From contig DBCV01000064.1 in NCBI GenBank assembly GCA_002293245.1, forward strand, positions 4,512 to 14,373: a stretch of 9,862 nucleotides of DNA, read 5' to 3'. The notes under the pieces are model-generated. The model ran no database searches and was not told the DNA's origin. It worked only from the letters and a program-made list of their open reading frames with translations. Positions 1 to 6,614 of the stretch are shown piece after piece. Origin of the DNA: Candidatus Saccharibacteria bacterium UBA949. GTDB lineage: Bacteria; Patescibacteriota; Saccharimonadia; Saccharimonadales; Saccharimonadaceae. Position numbers and translations under genes: made by a program. The first letter of the stretch is position 1. The number at the start of each line of letters is the position of its first letter.

Positions 1-2023
1 CATCTCGCACGGCCTCTAACAAGTTGTAAAACGCCGGTTTTTCAATCTCCGCCGCAGTCAATATAAAATCAGAAACGTAATTTGCGCCAAAAACCTCAAG
101 GTCTTCTTCTAACGTACCATCCAGTTCATAATTCGCATACAGTAAGAACGGTACCTCGTATTTTCGGATATCAGAATCTTCGACTACATCGCCGAACAAA
201 ACCGGCAAGTGATCTCCCCAAAAAGCCACAATCACCTTCTTATCTAGGTCGTTCAACTCCGTAATAAAGTCTCGCATCGCATCGTCAGACTCCTTGAGGC
301 TCAGCAGGTAAATATCAGACGCCGGCTGCTCCAGTTCAGAGTTTAATGCATGAAACGGATTCTCTGCCGGATGCCGCACATACGGCATGTGATTCTGCAT
401 AGTAATCACATGCATAAACTGCTTCTGGTCCGTTTCCATTAATTTTTCCAGAGCAAAACGGAATGTGGCGGCATCCGAAACATTCGGACTCGTTGGTGTT
501 CCCAAGTCTTCGCCCGGATACGCCTCAGTAAACGCATCGTCATCATAAAACGCATCAAACCCCAAGTTCTTATACACCAGGTGCCGTTTATACATAAACC
601 CGGAATAAGGATGAATAGCGATAGATGAATAGCCAACCTGGTTCAGCGTTGATACGATCGACGGAAAGCTCCCGCTCTGTGATATCGTATTTACATATGG
701 TGTTGACCGCAAAAAGAAATTGCTAAACCCCGTTAATACCTCAAACTCAACATTAGCCGTTCCCCCTCCGTACGAAGGTGAAACCATCAAGCCTGCTGGA
801 TACTCAGTCATTAAACTGTGCGTGAACGGAATCGCATCACCTCCTCTATACGCAAAAATATCGTCCAAACTGGCGGGGTCCATGAACGACTCCGACAGAA
901 TATTCACAATGCTCACCTCACCTGCTTTAGGACTCAAAGCAGCTTCGGAGCTTGACTCGTTTTTTATCGCTGAGCTTTGATATTTGTCCGCAATCTCCTT
1001 AATTCGTTCCTCCGAATAACCCTCGGGTTCCGCCATTTTACGGCTTGCGGCGTTATATAAAAAGCTTAGCAAAAAACCATTCTTCTCGTAGTTATCAATC
1101 TGGTCCCACTCCTCAAACTGTGTATCCAAAAAGTCCACTCGCTCTTTTGCACCGACTTCTCCCATAACCGGCCTTGTCATGGCCACCAACCCAGCGGATA
1201 GCGCTACTACCATCACCAGTCGGATCAAAATAACCTTCCCCGTCCACCACTTCAGCCGCAGCACAATCTTGAACAATATAGCCATCACAATAGCCACGGC
1301 AATAGTCACCGATACTACCACTATCACATTGTTTACTGCTGCTGGATCAACAAAGCTACTAATCTCACCCACCTCCGGAGTCATCGCCAATTCTTCGGGC
1401 AAGAACGGCTCACCCCGAATCTGCATCTTCGTCCTATTCACAAACGCCAGCAGATAGGCAACTACGAACGACACCGCAGCACCCAGCCAAGCCGAGCCCA
1501 GCACAGTGGCCAGCAACAACATAGCCAAGAAGATGACCAACGCACCGTAAATCAAAATCCTAAAATGCGACGCTGCAAAAACCGCCATCTGGGTATCGGC
1601 ATCTGCACCGTAAGAATGGTACTGCACAAACCATGACAAAAAGACCGCGAACGCCAACAGAACAATACCCATAATCGCCAGATACATCAATCGCCTGGGT
1701 ACAAGAACTTGCCCGGAAAAACGGGGTTTCTTGGAAGCTCTCGTTGGCAGAGCTTTTTCGGCACTAGCTGAAGTCGGGGCTTTCGCTTGCGTCCGCACTT
1801 GTGGCTTGCGCGCTACCCGTTCACCACGGGTTTTTTTTGATACCTGCGGACCTAGTGCTTCCTTGGTAGCCACTTTCTTACTCGCCGTCCCTGGTTTGCG
1901 CACGTCCTGCCGCATTTTGCTTACCGCAGACCTGGTCGTACTCGCACGCCCCACCGCGGTCGTCGCACCAGACTTTCCACCCTTCTTGCTATTAGTATTA
2001 TACCTATTCTGTTTGTCTGACAT
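1..2023 (-). CDS. Lipoteichoic-acid-synthase-like membrane phosphoglycerol transferase (3' end cut by window)
   Basis: An open frame runs from ATG at 2023 to the window edge, giving 674 codons; the C-terminus is missing. Residues 1-112 are a disordered basic tail (about 29 K/R, 5 D/E). Five membrane segments follow at roughly 113-133, 156-175, 180-195, 232-254 and 264-282, the LtaS arrangement. A GEPFLPEEL segment at 204-212 fits the conserved stretch before the enzyme domain. The extracellular sulfatase-fold domain has the expected metal and nucleophile residues: E378 in ILSES, T422 in GGGTANVE, and D604-H605 in WGDHLP. Family members transfer glycerol phosphate from phosphatidylglycerol to a glycolipid anchor or growing teichoic acid outside the membrane. 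The ATG lies 8 nt after a perfect extended -10 box and has no Shine-Dalgarno site. Family membership is firm; the true substrate is inferred, and other phosphoethanolamine/phosphoglycerol transferases share the fold. Confidence 0.9.
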   Translation of the reverse strand, partial: MSDKQNRYNTNSKKGGKSGATTAVGRASTTRSAVSKMRQDVRKPGTASKKVATKEALGPQVSKKTRGERVARKPQVRTQAKAPTSASAEKALPTRASKKPRFSGQVLVPRRLMYLAIMGIVLLAFAVFLSWFVQYHSYGADADTQMAVFAASHFRILIYGALVIFLAMLLLATVLGSAWLGAAVSFVVAYLLAFVNRTKMQIRGEPFLPEELAMTPEVGEISSFVDPAAVNNVIVVVSVTIAVAIVMAILFKIVLRLKWWTGKVILIRLVMVVALSAGLVAMTRPVMGEVGAKERVDFLDTQFEEWDQIDNYEKNGFLLSFLYNAASRKMAEPEGYSEERIKEIADKYQSSAIKNESSSEAALSPKAGEVSIVNILSESFMDPASLDDIFAYRGGDAIPFTHSLMTEYPAGLMVSPSYGGGTANVEFEVLTGFSNFFLRSTPYVNTISQSGSFPSIVSTLNQVGYSSIAIHPYSGFMYKRHLVYKNLGFDAFYDDDAFTEAYPGEDLGTPTSPNVSDAATFRFALEKLMETDQKQFMHVITMQNHMPYVRHPAENPFHALNSELEQPASDIYLLSLKESDDAMRDFITELNDLDKKVIVAFWGDHLPVLFGDVVEDSDIRKYEVPFLLYANYELDGTLEEDLEVFGANYVSDFILTAAEIEKPAFYNLLEAVRD

Positions 2024-2031
2024 ACTGACCA

Positions 2032-2040
2032 ATTATATCA
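2032..2040 (-). promoter_or_regulatory. Extended -10 promoter, predicted leaderless, for the LTA-synthase-like gene
   Basis: Read on the minus strand this is TGATATAAT: a perfect TATAAT (2037-2032) with the TGn extension. Only 8 nt separate it from the ATG at 2023, so transcription should begin about 2 nt before the start codon. No convincing -35 lies at 17-18 bp. It sits in the 46-nt gap after the GT-C gene, so the LTA-synthase-like gene can be transcribed separately. Confidence 0.65.
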
Positions 2041-2069
2041 CGCTTCTGCCTAATCTATCTCAGAGAGCA

Positions 2070-3305
2070 TCACCCAGCGAACTGACCATGCGTGAACAGG
2101 TACATCAAATACGCCTGCAACATGCAAGATCCCATGCACACAAACAACACCGCCCCAAGCGAAACCCTGCTTTCACCATCAGCCTTTTTACTCCTAAAAA
2201 CCATGTGGATAAAGGCAATATAGGCCGTCAGTATCGGCAAAGCATACCTATGCACCGAAACTACATTGCTGTTCATGGTCAAAAAGACAATGCTCACCAA
2301 CCCAAAAACTCCCAGGGGCACCCCAACCCTTTCGCCGTTCTTCGCCTTCATTCCAATTATCGCATATATACTTCCTATCAGCACCACCAATAGGCACACT
2401 ATCGGCAACAGCAAATTGACAAACTGAAGGGTACTCAACCCGGAATAAGCCACATACGCCCCATCCATTTCCAAAAAAACTTTTTGAATCGTTTCGAATA
2501 TATTGGGGTTGGTCGTATGATAAACCCAATCACTTGTCAAACTATACCCGTTAAACATTCCAAAAAAGTCACCCCGCACCACTTGCAGGTACACCCCAAA
2601 AACCACAAAACCTAAGAATGATAGCCCAAAATAAAGTATCTTAGGGTTAAACACTTTTTTTATCTTCCACCCATACGACCGCCAAAACTCCAAAAAGCAC
2701 AGGCCAATAAACAGCAACGCCGTAATTCTGGACGCCGATAACACCGCTAGCGACAAAGCCATCGGCAACCACTTACGTTTCAGCGCGAAATAGTAGGCCA
2801 AGAATCCAAATGCGCAAAACAGCGCCTCACTGTAGAACATATGCATAAAGAATGCAGCGGGAAACGAAAGGAACACAACCACTAGCCAAAAGGCCTTCTT
2901 ACCGCCGAAGAGGTGCTTGCCAATTCCAAACAACGCCCAAATCGCCACAGCCAACGCAAGAGTGTTCACAATCAATCCGCAAACATTGACACTCAACAAA
3001 CCAAAGCTAACCGTCCGCACTAACCACACACAAAACGGAAACAACGGGTAGAAAACCGATGCCGCACTCCCCGGATCCGTATATTCACCCCTCAACACTG
3101 CCTCAAACCACCCGGCATCCCAGTGATTCGTGTGCGATAATAGCGACGGAAAGCCAGAGCTCGGCTCTATGCCAATCTTCTGTATTATTATCCCCATAAA
3201 CGTCATCAAAACCTGCCAGGCAATAGCTACCACCAGTGGTGCTAATATATTTTTATCAATCAAAAAACGATAGAATCTCCGGAAAAGTGAAGTTGCTTTC
3301 GTCAT
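2070..3305 (-). CDS. PIG-V-like GT-C membrane mannosyltransferase
   Basis: This 411-residue polytopic protein has about nine or ten hydrophobic segments. After the first one comes a loop with H61-W62-D63, then FYPLFP at 85-90. This HWD...FYPLFP pattern is the signature of the PIG-V family (GPI mannosyltransferase 2 and bacterial relatives), where the Asp in the first external loop is the likely catalytic or metal residue. R193 (SRIT) and R353 (HRYALP) also fit the family. Such GT-C enzymes take a hexose from a polyprenyl-phosphate donor on the outer face and put it on a lipid, polymer or protein. The GT2 and GtrA genes nearby would supply the donor. The start at 3305 is supported by TGATATAAT 7 nt upstream; an AAGGG in that spacer is too close to work well as a ribosome site. 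The gene lies 13 nt after the lectin gene. Sugar and acceptor are unknown. Confidence 0.85.
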   Translation of the reverse strand: MTKATSLFRRFYRFLIDKNILAPLVVAIAWQVLMTFMGIIIQKIGIEPSSGFPSLLSHTNHWDAGWFEAVLRGEYTDPGSAASVFYPLFPFCVWLVRTVSFGLLSVNVCGLIVNTLALAVAIWALFGIGKHLFGGKKAFWLVVVFLSFPAAFFMHMFYSEALFCAFGFLAYYFALKRKWLPMALSLAVLSASRITALLFIGLCFLEFWRSYGWKIKKVFNPKILYFGLSFLGFVVFGVYLQVVRGDFFGMFNGYSLTSDWVYHTTNPNIFETIQKVFLEMDGAYVAYSGLSTLQFVNLLLPIVCLLVVLIGSIYAIIGMKAKNGERVGVPLGVFGLVSIVFLTMNSNVVSVHRYALPILTAYIAFIHMVFRSKKADGESRVSLGAVLFVCMGSCMLQAYLMYLFTHGQFAG

Positions 3306-3312
3306 ATCCCTT

Positions 3313-3321
3313 ATTATATCA
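3313..3321 (-). promoter_or_regulatory. Extended -10 promoter, predicted leaderless, overlapping a stop codon
   Basis: The minus strand reads TGATATAAT, identical to the element in front of the LTA-synthase-like gene. The TGA that supplies the TGn extension is itself the stop codon (3321-3319) of the upstream lectin gene. The ATG of the GT-C gene follows 7 nt after the hexamer, predicting a 5' leader of about 1 nt. No -35 hexamer is evident. Confidence 0.6.
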
Positions 3322-5460
3322 CAGCTTAATCAGAGTCCATTTTTGCGCGCCAGAAGAATTTCTGCCCCATATTCCAATGTTGGTGCCATTATACGCATTA
3401 CCGCCATAGGCATCTAATGCTTTACCTTCTGCACACTGACTCACGAACGTGATTTTAGTCGTGTCGACAACCATCGGCTTCCAAAGCTGATTACATCCGC
3501 CATTACCATCCCAAATCGCCACATTCGCCCCATCTCTCGTATCTCGTCCCGCCACATCCAGATACCGGCCACTTCCGACATTCCTTATCGTATAAAACCC
3601 ATCCCTACCGTGCTTGATTTCAAACTGCTGCGAATCACGGTTGTTGCGACCCCAAAGTTGTACATTGGTGCCACTAGGCTGCTTGCCGCCACCATTCACG
3701 TCCAACGCAAATTGATCATTGATGCCAGATAGCAACACATACGTACCGTCAGCAATCAAGCGCGGTGGCTCAACCCATTTCTCTACTTTCCACTTCTGTG
3801 CATTTCCATAGTTCACCGACCAAAGTTGGACATTCTGCCCATTTTTCACTTCGCCTGTGTTAATATCCAACGCCTTGCCAGAGCAATGCGAAATAAAAAC
3901 ACCGCCATCATAGTACCAAGTCTGATTGCAACCGCTATGCTTATCGTGAATCACAACATTCGTGCCATCAGCCACTCCATTTCCTGTCACATCCAAGTTT
4001 CGCCCCGAGGCCACATCGGTAATCGCATAGGCCCCGTCTAGCTGTCTTTTCAGATTGAATTTTTGGGTGTTCTTTTGCCAAACTTGCACATTCGTACCGT
4101 TCGGTTGCTTTCCGCCCCCATTTACATCCAGCGAATACGTCGGCTTAGCCTGCGACAAAATCGTGTATACATCGTCGGCCAGCGGCGCTTTTTCAAAACT
4201 CTCAAACACAAATTGCTGTGCAGCACCCTTATTGCTAACCCATAGGGCAATGTTCGTCCCATCTTTCACGTTCCCCCCAATAATATCAAAAGCTTTGCCG
4301 GAGCAGGCCGAAAACAGCGAATACTGTCCACGCGCCGCCCCCTGAACAATCGCCCAGAGCTGGTTACACTTTCCTCCATTACTTTCCCAGGTCAAGATAT
4401 TCGTCCCATCCTGCGTCGATTCTCCCTGCACATCCAAATACCTGCCCGTCTCCACATTCCTAATCGAGTAAAAACCTCCGCTCTTTTTCAGCTCCCACTT
4501 TTGGTTTTTCTTGTCTTTGTCGTACGCACCCAGCGCAACATTATGCTTAACGGTGGCCCCTTTATCTTCCGCCGCAAAACTCGTACCAGCAGCAGCCTTT
4601 ATTGCATACGTCCCGTCCGGAAAATACACATCGCTCTTTAACGTTCTTTGCGTATCGCCAAACCATTCCCGAAAATACAGGTAAAAGTTCCGGTTACCAT
4701 ACGCCCCGCAAGGCGCCGTTCCCCAACCCGCCGCCAAAGCCCCGGCATTCGGCTGGTAGGGCGTATAATTATACAACGCCATAGTCGCCCGGTTCTCAAT
4801 ATACACATTCGAGCCACCGCAGGTATAATTGCCGTTCGCATCACGGTTCTGATTATAATATATGAAATTATTGCCCAATTTATAGACCACGTACCAGTTC
4901 GGATCATCATCCATAATCTTCCGAAACATTTTTGCAGCGTTCTTTAGCTGATTCGTAAACCCATAGTACTCGCTATCGCAAGCCGCAGTATCCGGACATC
5001 CATAGCCCGTCGCCGAACGGTATTGCACCTCCACCGGCCACACGTCCGTCACCAATCCCTGCTCTTTCTCCAGCAACACTATCAGGACCTGCGGATTTAT
5101 CCGATACTCTTGCGCCACATCATAAATAATCTGCGCCGCCGACCTGCCATTTTCTTTGTAGTTGTTCAAACAAGTAAACGGCACCTTATAATTTCGCGCC
5201 TCCGCCCATTGCCGCCGCGTACTGCCGCCATGTTCGCTCGGCTTTTCCCCCCACGGATCGCAATTCACAAGCTTGCCATTCAGGAAATCCTGAATCTGGC
5301 CCACGTTCATCGTTCTGTAGTCTGTAAACACCGTATCGCTCATGATATTCCCCGCCTTAAATCCGCTCGTATCCACGGCAAACACCGAACCGGTGCCCAG
5401 CGCCACAGCAGCCAACAATATAAAAGCTGAACTAATCAAAATCCCGATGCCACGTTTCAT
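3319..5460 (-). CDS. Secreted protein: lysozyme-like N-terminal domain plus three ricin-type beta-trefoils
   Basis: The protein has 713 residues. Residues 1-28 form a signal peptide (K2/R3, hydrophobic core, SVFA end). Residues 33-270 form a domain I recognise from secreted proteins of Actinobacteria and Saccharibacteria, often labelled hemagglutinin. Its helical stretch ending LLEKEQGLVT (129-138) looks like a lysozyme or transglycosylase catalytic helix, with E131 or E133 as candidate acid; activity is unproven. Six cysteines (67, 97, 155, 161, 214, 251) suggest disulfides. Residues 274-713 contain nine QxW/QxF motifs, i.e. three beta-trefoils of carbohydrate-binding type, each with a spaced Cys pair. 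The start overlaps the stalk gene's stop as ATGA. AAGGGTG at 5477-5471, 10 nt upstream, is a usable ribosome site, so the two are probably co-translated. It has no promoter of its own. Likely role: binding, and perhaps cleaving, wall or surface glycans of itself or a partner cell. Confidence 0.88.
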   Translation of the reverse strand: MKRGIGILISSAFILLAAVALGTGSVFAVDTSGFKAGNIMSDTVFTDYRTMNVGQIQDFLNGKLVNCDPWGEKPSEHGGSTRRQWAEARNYKVPFTCLNNYKENGRSAAQIIYDVAQEYRINPQVLIVLLEKEQGLVTDVWPVEVQYRSATGYGCPDTAACDSEYYGFTNQLKNAAKMFRKIMDDDPNWYVVYKLGNNFIYYNQNRDANGNYTCGGSNVYIENRATMALYNYTPYQPNAGALAAGWGTAPCGAYGNRNFYLYFREWFGDTQRTLKSDVYFPDGTYAIKAAAGTSFAAEDKGATVKHNVALGAYDKDKKNQKWELKKSGGFYSIRNVETGRYLDVQGESTQDGTNILTWESNGGKCNQLWAIVQGAARGQYSLFSACSGKAFDIIGGNVKDGTNIALWVSNKGAAQQFVFESFEKAPLADDVYTILSQAKPTYSLDVNGGGKQPNGTNVQVWQKNTQKFNLKRQLDGAYAITDVASGRNLDVTGNGVADGTNVVIHDKHSGCNQTWYYDGGVFISHCSGKALDINTGEVKNGQNVQLWSVNYGNAQKWKVEKWVEPPRLIADGTYVLLSGINDQFALDVNGGGKQPSGTNVQLWGRNNRDSQQFEIKHGRDGFYTIRNVGSGRYLDVAGRDTRDGANVAIWDGNGGCNQLWKPMVVDTTKITFVSQCAEGKALDAYGGNAYNGTNIGIWGRNSSGAQKWTLIKL
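3322..4641 (-). repeat. Three tandem beta-trefoil (RICIN) units in the lectin protein
   Basis: Residues about 274-424, 425-565 and 566-713 form three units of three subrepeats. The nine QxW-type triplets are at 320, 367, 415, 466, 513, 555, 611, 658 and 706. The opening subrepeats of units two and three share GGGKQPxGTNVQxW, while unit one begins with a degenerate subrepeat. The DNA copies are clearly diverged, so this is an old protein repeat and not a recent DNA duplication. Confidence 0.85.
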
Positions 5461-6059
5461 AGCATAATTTCACCCTTCCCCGTGCCGATTAACTCGCCCC
5501 GTTTATTCAAAACTTTCACCTTCACGTCCAAAAACCCATAATCCAACTCTTTCAGCGGCACATCAAACCCCTCGCAAGTTGACATGCTGGGCAGCGCCGC
5601 AACAGCCGCCGTCCGTGTCACCTGATACCCATCACCCGTCAGTACTAACTCGCAAGTTCCGCCACCGTCCAACAGTCCGCTAATATGCGCCGAAACTCGC
5701 AAATCCGCACCGACTACGCCCACCACCGGCAAAGACACGTAGACATTCTCCAAGTTTTCCGCCTCCATGCCGGCATTACCTTTTCCATCACTGGGCGTGG
5801 GCGATGGCGCCGCACTCGGGCTCGGGGTCACTTGCGTCTTCTCGGCCTCCTCTTTTTCCTTCTCTTTTTGCTCCTCCTCGGCAATAATCTCTTCCGCGCG
5901 CTCGCTACCTTGCTCCTCTAAGTTCTTCAACCAATCCGCCGTAAACCAACCACTTCCCACCATCACAGCAACGGAAACAATAACCAACAACACCACCGAC
6001 CACCATCGCATACCGCCAGTTTTTTTCTCGTTTTTTTTGTTTTTATGCTTCGCACTCAT
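5457..6059 (-). CDS. Membrane-anchored stalk protein with a C-terminal beta-rich domain
   Basis: With the start at ATG 6059 this is 200 residues. Order of parts: a basic cytosolic tail (1-18, KHKNKKNEKK), one transmembrane helix (about 19-38), a highly charged E/K coiled coil (about 44-75), a P/S/T linker (76-92), and an outer domain (about 100-200) of alternating hydrophobic strands. Two cysteines, C136 and C162, could form a disulfide, as in an Ig-like sandwich. I do not recognise a named family. An in-frame TTG at 6098 would add 13 residues and overlap the GtrA stop. I prefer the ATG because a near-consensus promoter fills the intervening DNA and would start transcription about 4 nt before it. 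The gene's TGA overlaps the lectin start, pointing to a shared surface function. GGTGA just before the ATG may or may not act as a ribosome site. Confidence 0.75.
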   Translation of the reverse strand: MSAKHKNKKNEKKTGGMRWWSVVLLVIVSVAVMVGSGWFTADWLKNLEEQGSERAEEIIAEEEQKEKEKEEAEKTQVTPSPSAAPSPTPSDGKGNAGMEAENLENVYVSLPVVGVVGADLRVSAHISGLLDGGGTCELVLTGDGYQVTRTAAVAALPSMSTCEGFDVPLKELDYGFLDVKVKVLNKRGELIGTGKGEIML

Positions 6060-6069
6060 TTCACCATCA

Positions 6070-6098
6070 ATACTAGCACAGGCGGAATAAAAAGTCAA
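6070..6098 (-). promoter_or_regulatory. Sigma70-type promoter for the stalk-lectin operon
   Basis: The minus strand has -35 TTGACT (6098-6093), a 17-bp spacer, and -10 TAGTAT (6075-6070) preceded by TGC, an extended -10. It is the best two-box promoter on the minus strand. The -35 overlaps the TGA stop (6097-6095) of the GtrA gene. The predicted start site near 6063 is about 4 nt before the ATG at 6059. It should drive the stalk gene and the lectin gene. Confidence 0.7.
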
Positions 6099-6571
6099 GG
6101 TCGCCGCTTAAACACCCACAATTTACTGAAAATATAGTTCAACACAATCACCACTACCTGCAACACCAACTTAACGGCAGTATCATTCCAGCCGAGCACC
6201 GTCACGCATATCGCGAACAATCCGGTGTCGAGCGCCCCGGAAAGCAATCGAAATTGCACGAATTTGGTCATCTCGCGCATCACCTCGCGCCGTGTTCTTG
6301 CTGGACTTTCAAAAACGTAAACCTTGTTGGTGGCGTACGCAAAAGCCACCGAAACTACCCAGGCAATCACATTACTCAGAACCTCGTTAACATGCAGAAG
6401 CTTTGCCAACCCAAAATATACCACCAAGTTCACCAAAGTTGTCAAGGCACCGAAAAACAAGTACAGGAAAATCTCTCGACGCTTCTTTAGCGATGCCTTT
6501 TTCCAAATCTTCCCAGAAATCTTGTCAAAAATACCCCAAAACCAGCCGAATACCTTGTTATTTTCCGTCAT
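6095..6571 (-). CDS. GtrA-family four-helix membrane protein (candidate polyprenyl-phosphate-sugar flippase)
   Basis: This 158-residue protein has a basic, amphipathic N-terminal part (1-33) followed by four membrane helices at about 34-55, 64-82, 106-126 and 132-151. Typical GtrA features are the GALTTLVNLVVYF first helix, the NKVYVF motif after helix 2 (82-87), the KFVQFR entry to helix 3, and the SKLWVFKRR end. Members (GtrA, GtcA, and the membrane part of some DPM synthases) are believed to move polyprenyl-phosphate-linked sugars across the membrane. The gene is divergent from a GT2 gene of the matching GtrB/CsbB type, with only 43 bp between their ATGs, which supports a working pair. The start at 6571 lies 6 nt after a TGGTATAAT box, so the message should begin at the ATG itself. 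The family assignment is secure; flippase function is not directly proven for most members. Confidence 0.9.
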   Translation of the reverse strand: MTENNKVFGWFWGIFDKISGKIWKKASLKKRREIFLYLFFGALTTLVNLVVYFGLAKLLHVNEVLSNVIAWVVSVAFAYATNKVYVFESPARTRREVMREMTKFVQFRLLSGALDTGLFAICVTVLGWNDTAVKLVLQVVVIVLNYIFSKLWVFKRRP

Positions 6572-6577
6572 ACCCCT

Positions 6578-6586
6578 ATTATACCA
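6578..6586 (-). promoter_or_regulatory. Extended -10 promoter, predicted leaderless, for the GtrA gene
   Basis: The minus strand reads TGGTATAAT, with a perfect -10 at 6583-6578. The ATG begins 6 nt later, exactly where +1 is expected. There is no good -35; upstream DNA belongs to the divergent GT2 promoter. Confidence 0.65.
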
Positions 6587-6596
6587 CCAAAAAGTA

Positions 6597-6605
6597 TGCT
6601 ATACT
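6597..6605 (+). promoter_or_regulatory. Extended -10 promoter, predicted leaderless, for the GT2 gene
   Basis: TGCTATACT places a 5-of-6 -10 hexamer (6600-6605) with a TGn extension 9 nt before the ATG at 6615, so the predicted 5' leader is about 3 nt. No Shine-Dalgarno sequence can fit in that leader. The place for a -35 (about 6577-6582) is occupied by the GtrA -10 box on the other strand. Confidence 0.6.
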
Positions 6606-6614
6606 GACACTATC

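Noticed and set aside
1731..2393. Plus-strand open frame of 220 codons
   Set aside because: It lies antisense to the basic tail of the LTA-synthase-like gene and the end of the GT-C gene, both strongly supported; its Cys/Arg-rich composition and lack of a ribosome site mark it as a shadow.
3322..4641. Recent tandem DNA duplication in the lectin gene
   Set aside because: The units match as protein but differ at many third positions and in Ser/Asn codons, so the repeats are old and not a live DNA repeat.
5023..5430. Plus-strand open frame of 135 codons
   Set aside because: Antisense to the signal peptide and N-terminal domain of the lectin gene; His/Arg-rich composition without any recognisable motif.
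6060..6098. TTG start at 6098 for the stalk gene, overlapping the GtrA stop
   Set aside because: The stretch from 6070 to 6098 is a near-consensus promoter whose start site lies beyond the TTG, and no ribosome site precedes the TTG. It stays possible on read-through RNA from the GtrA promoter.
6324..6614. 97-codon N-terminal extension of the GT2 gene
   Set aside because: It is antisense to GtrA, lacks family similarity, and lies upstream of the predicted transcription start.
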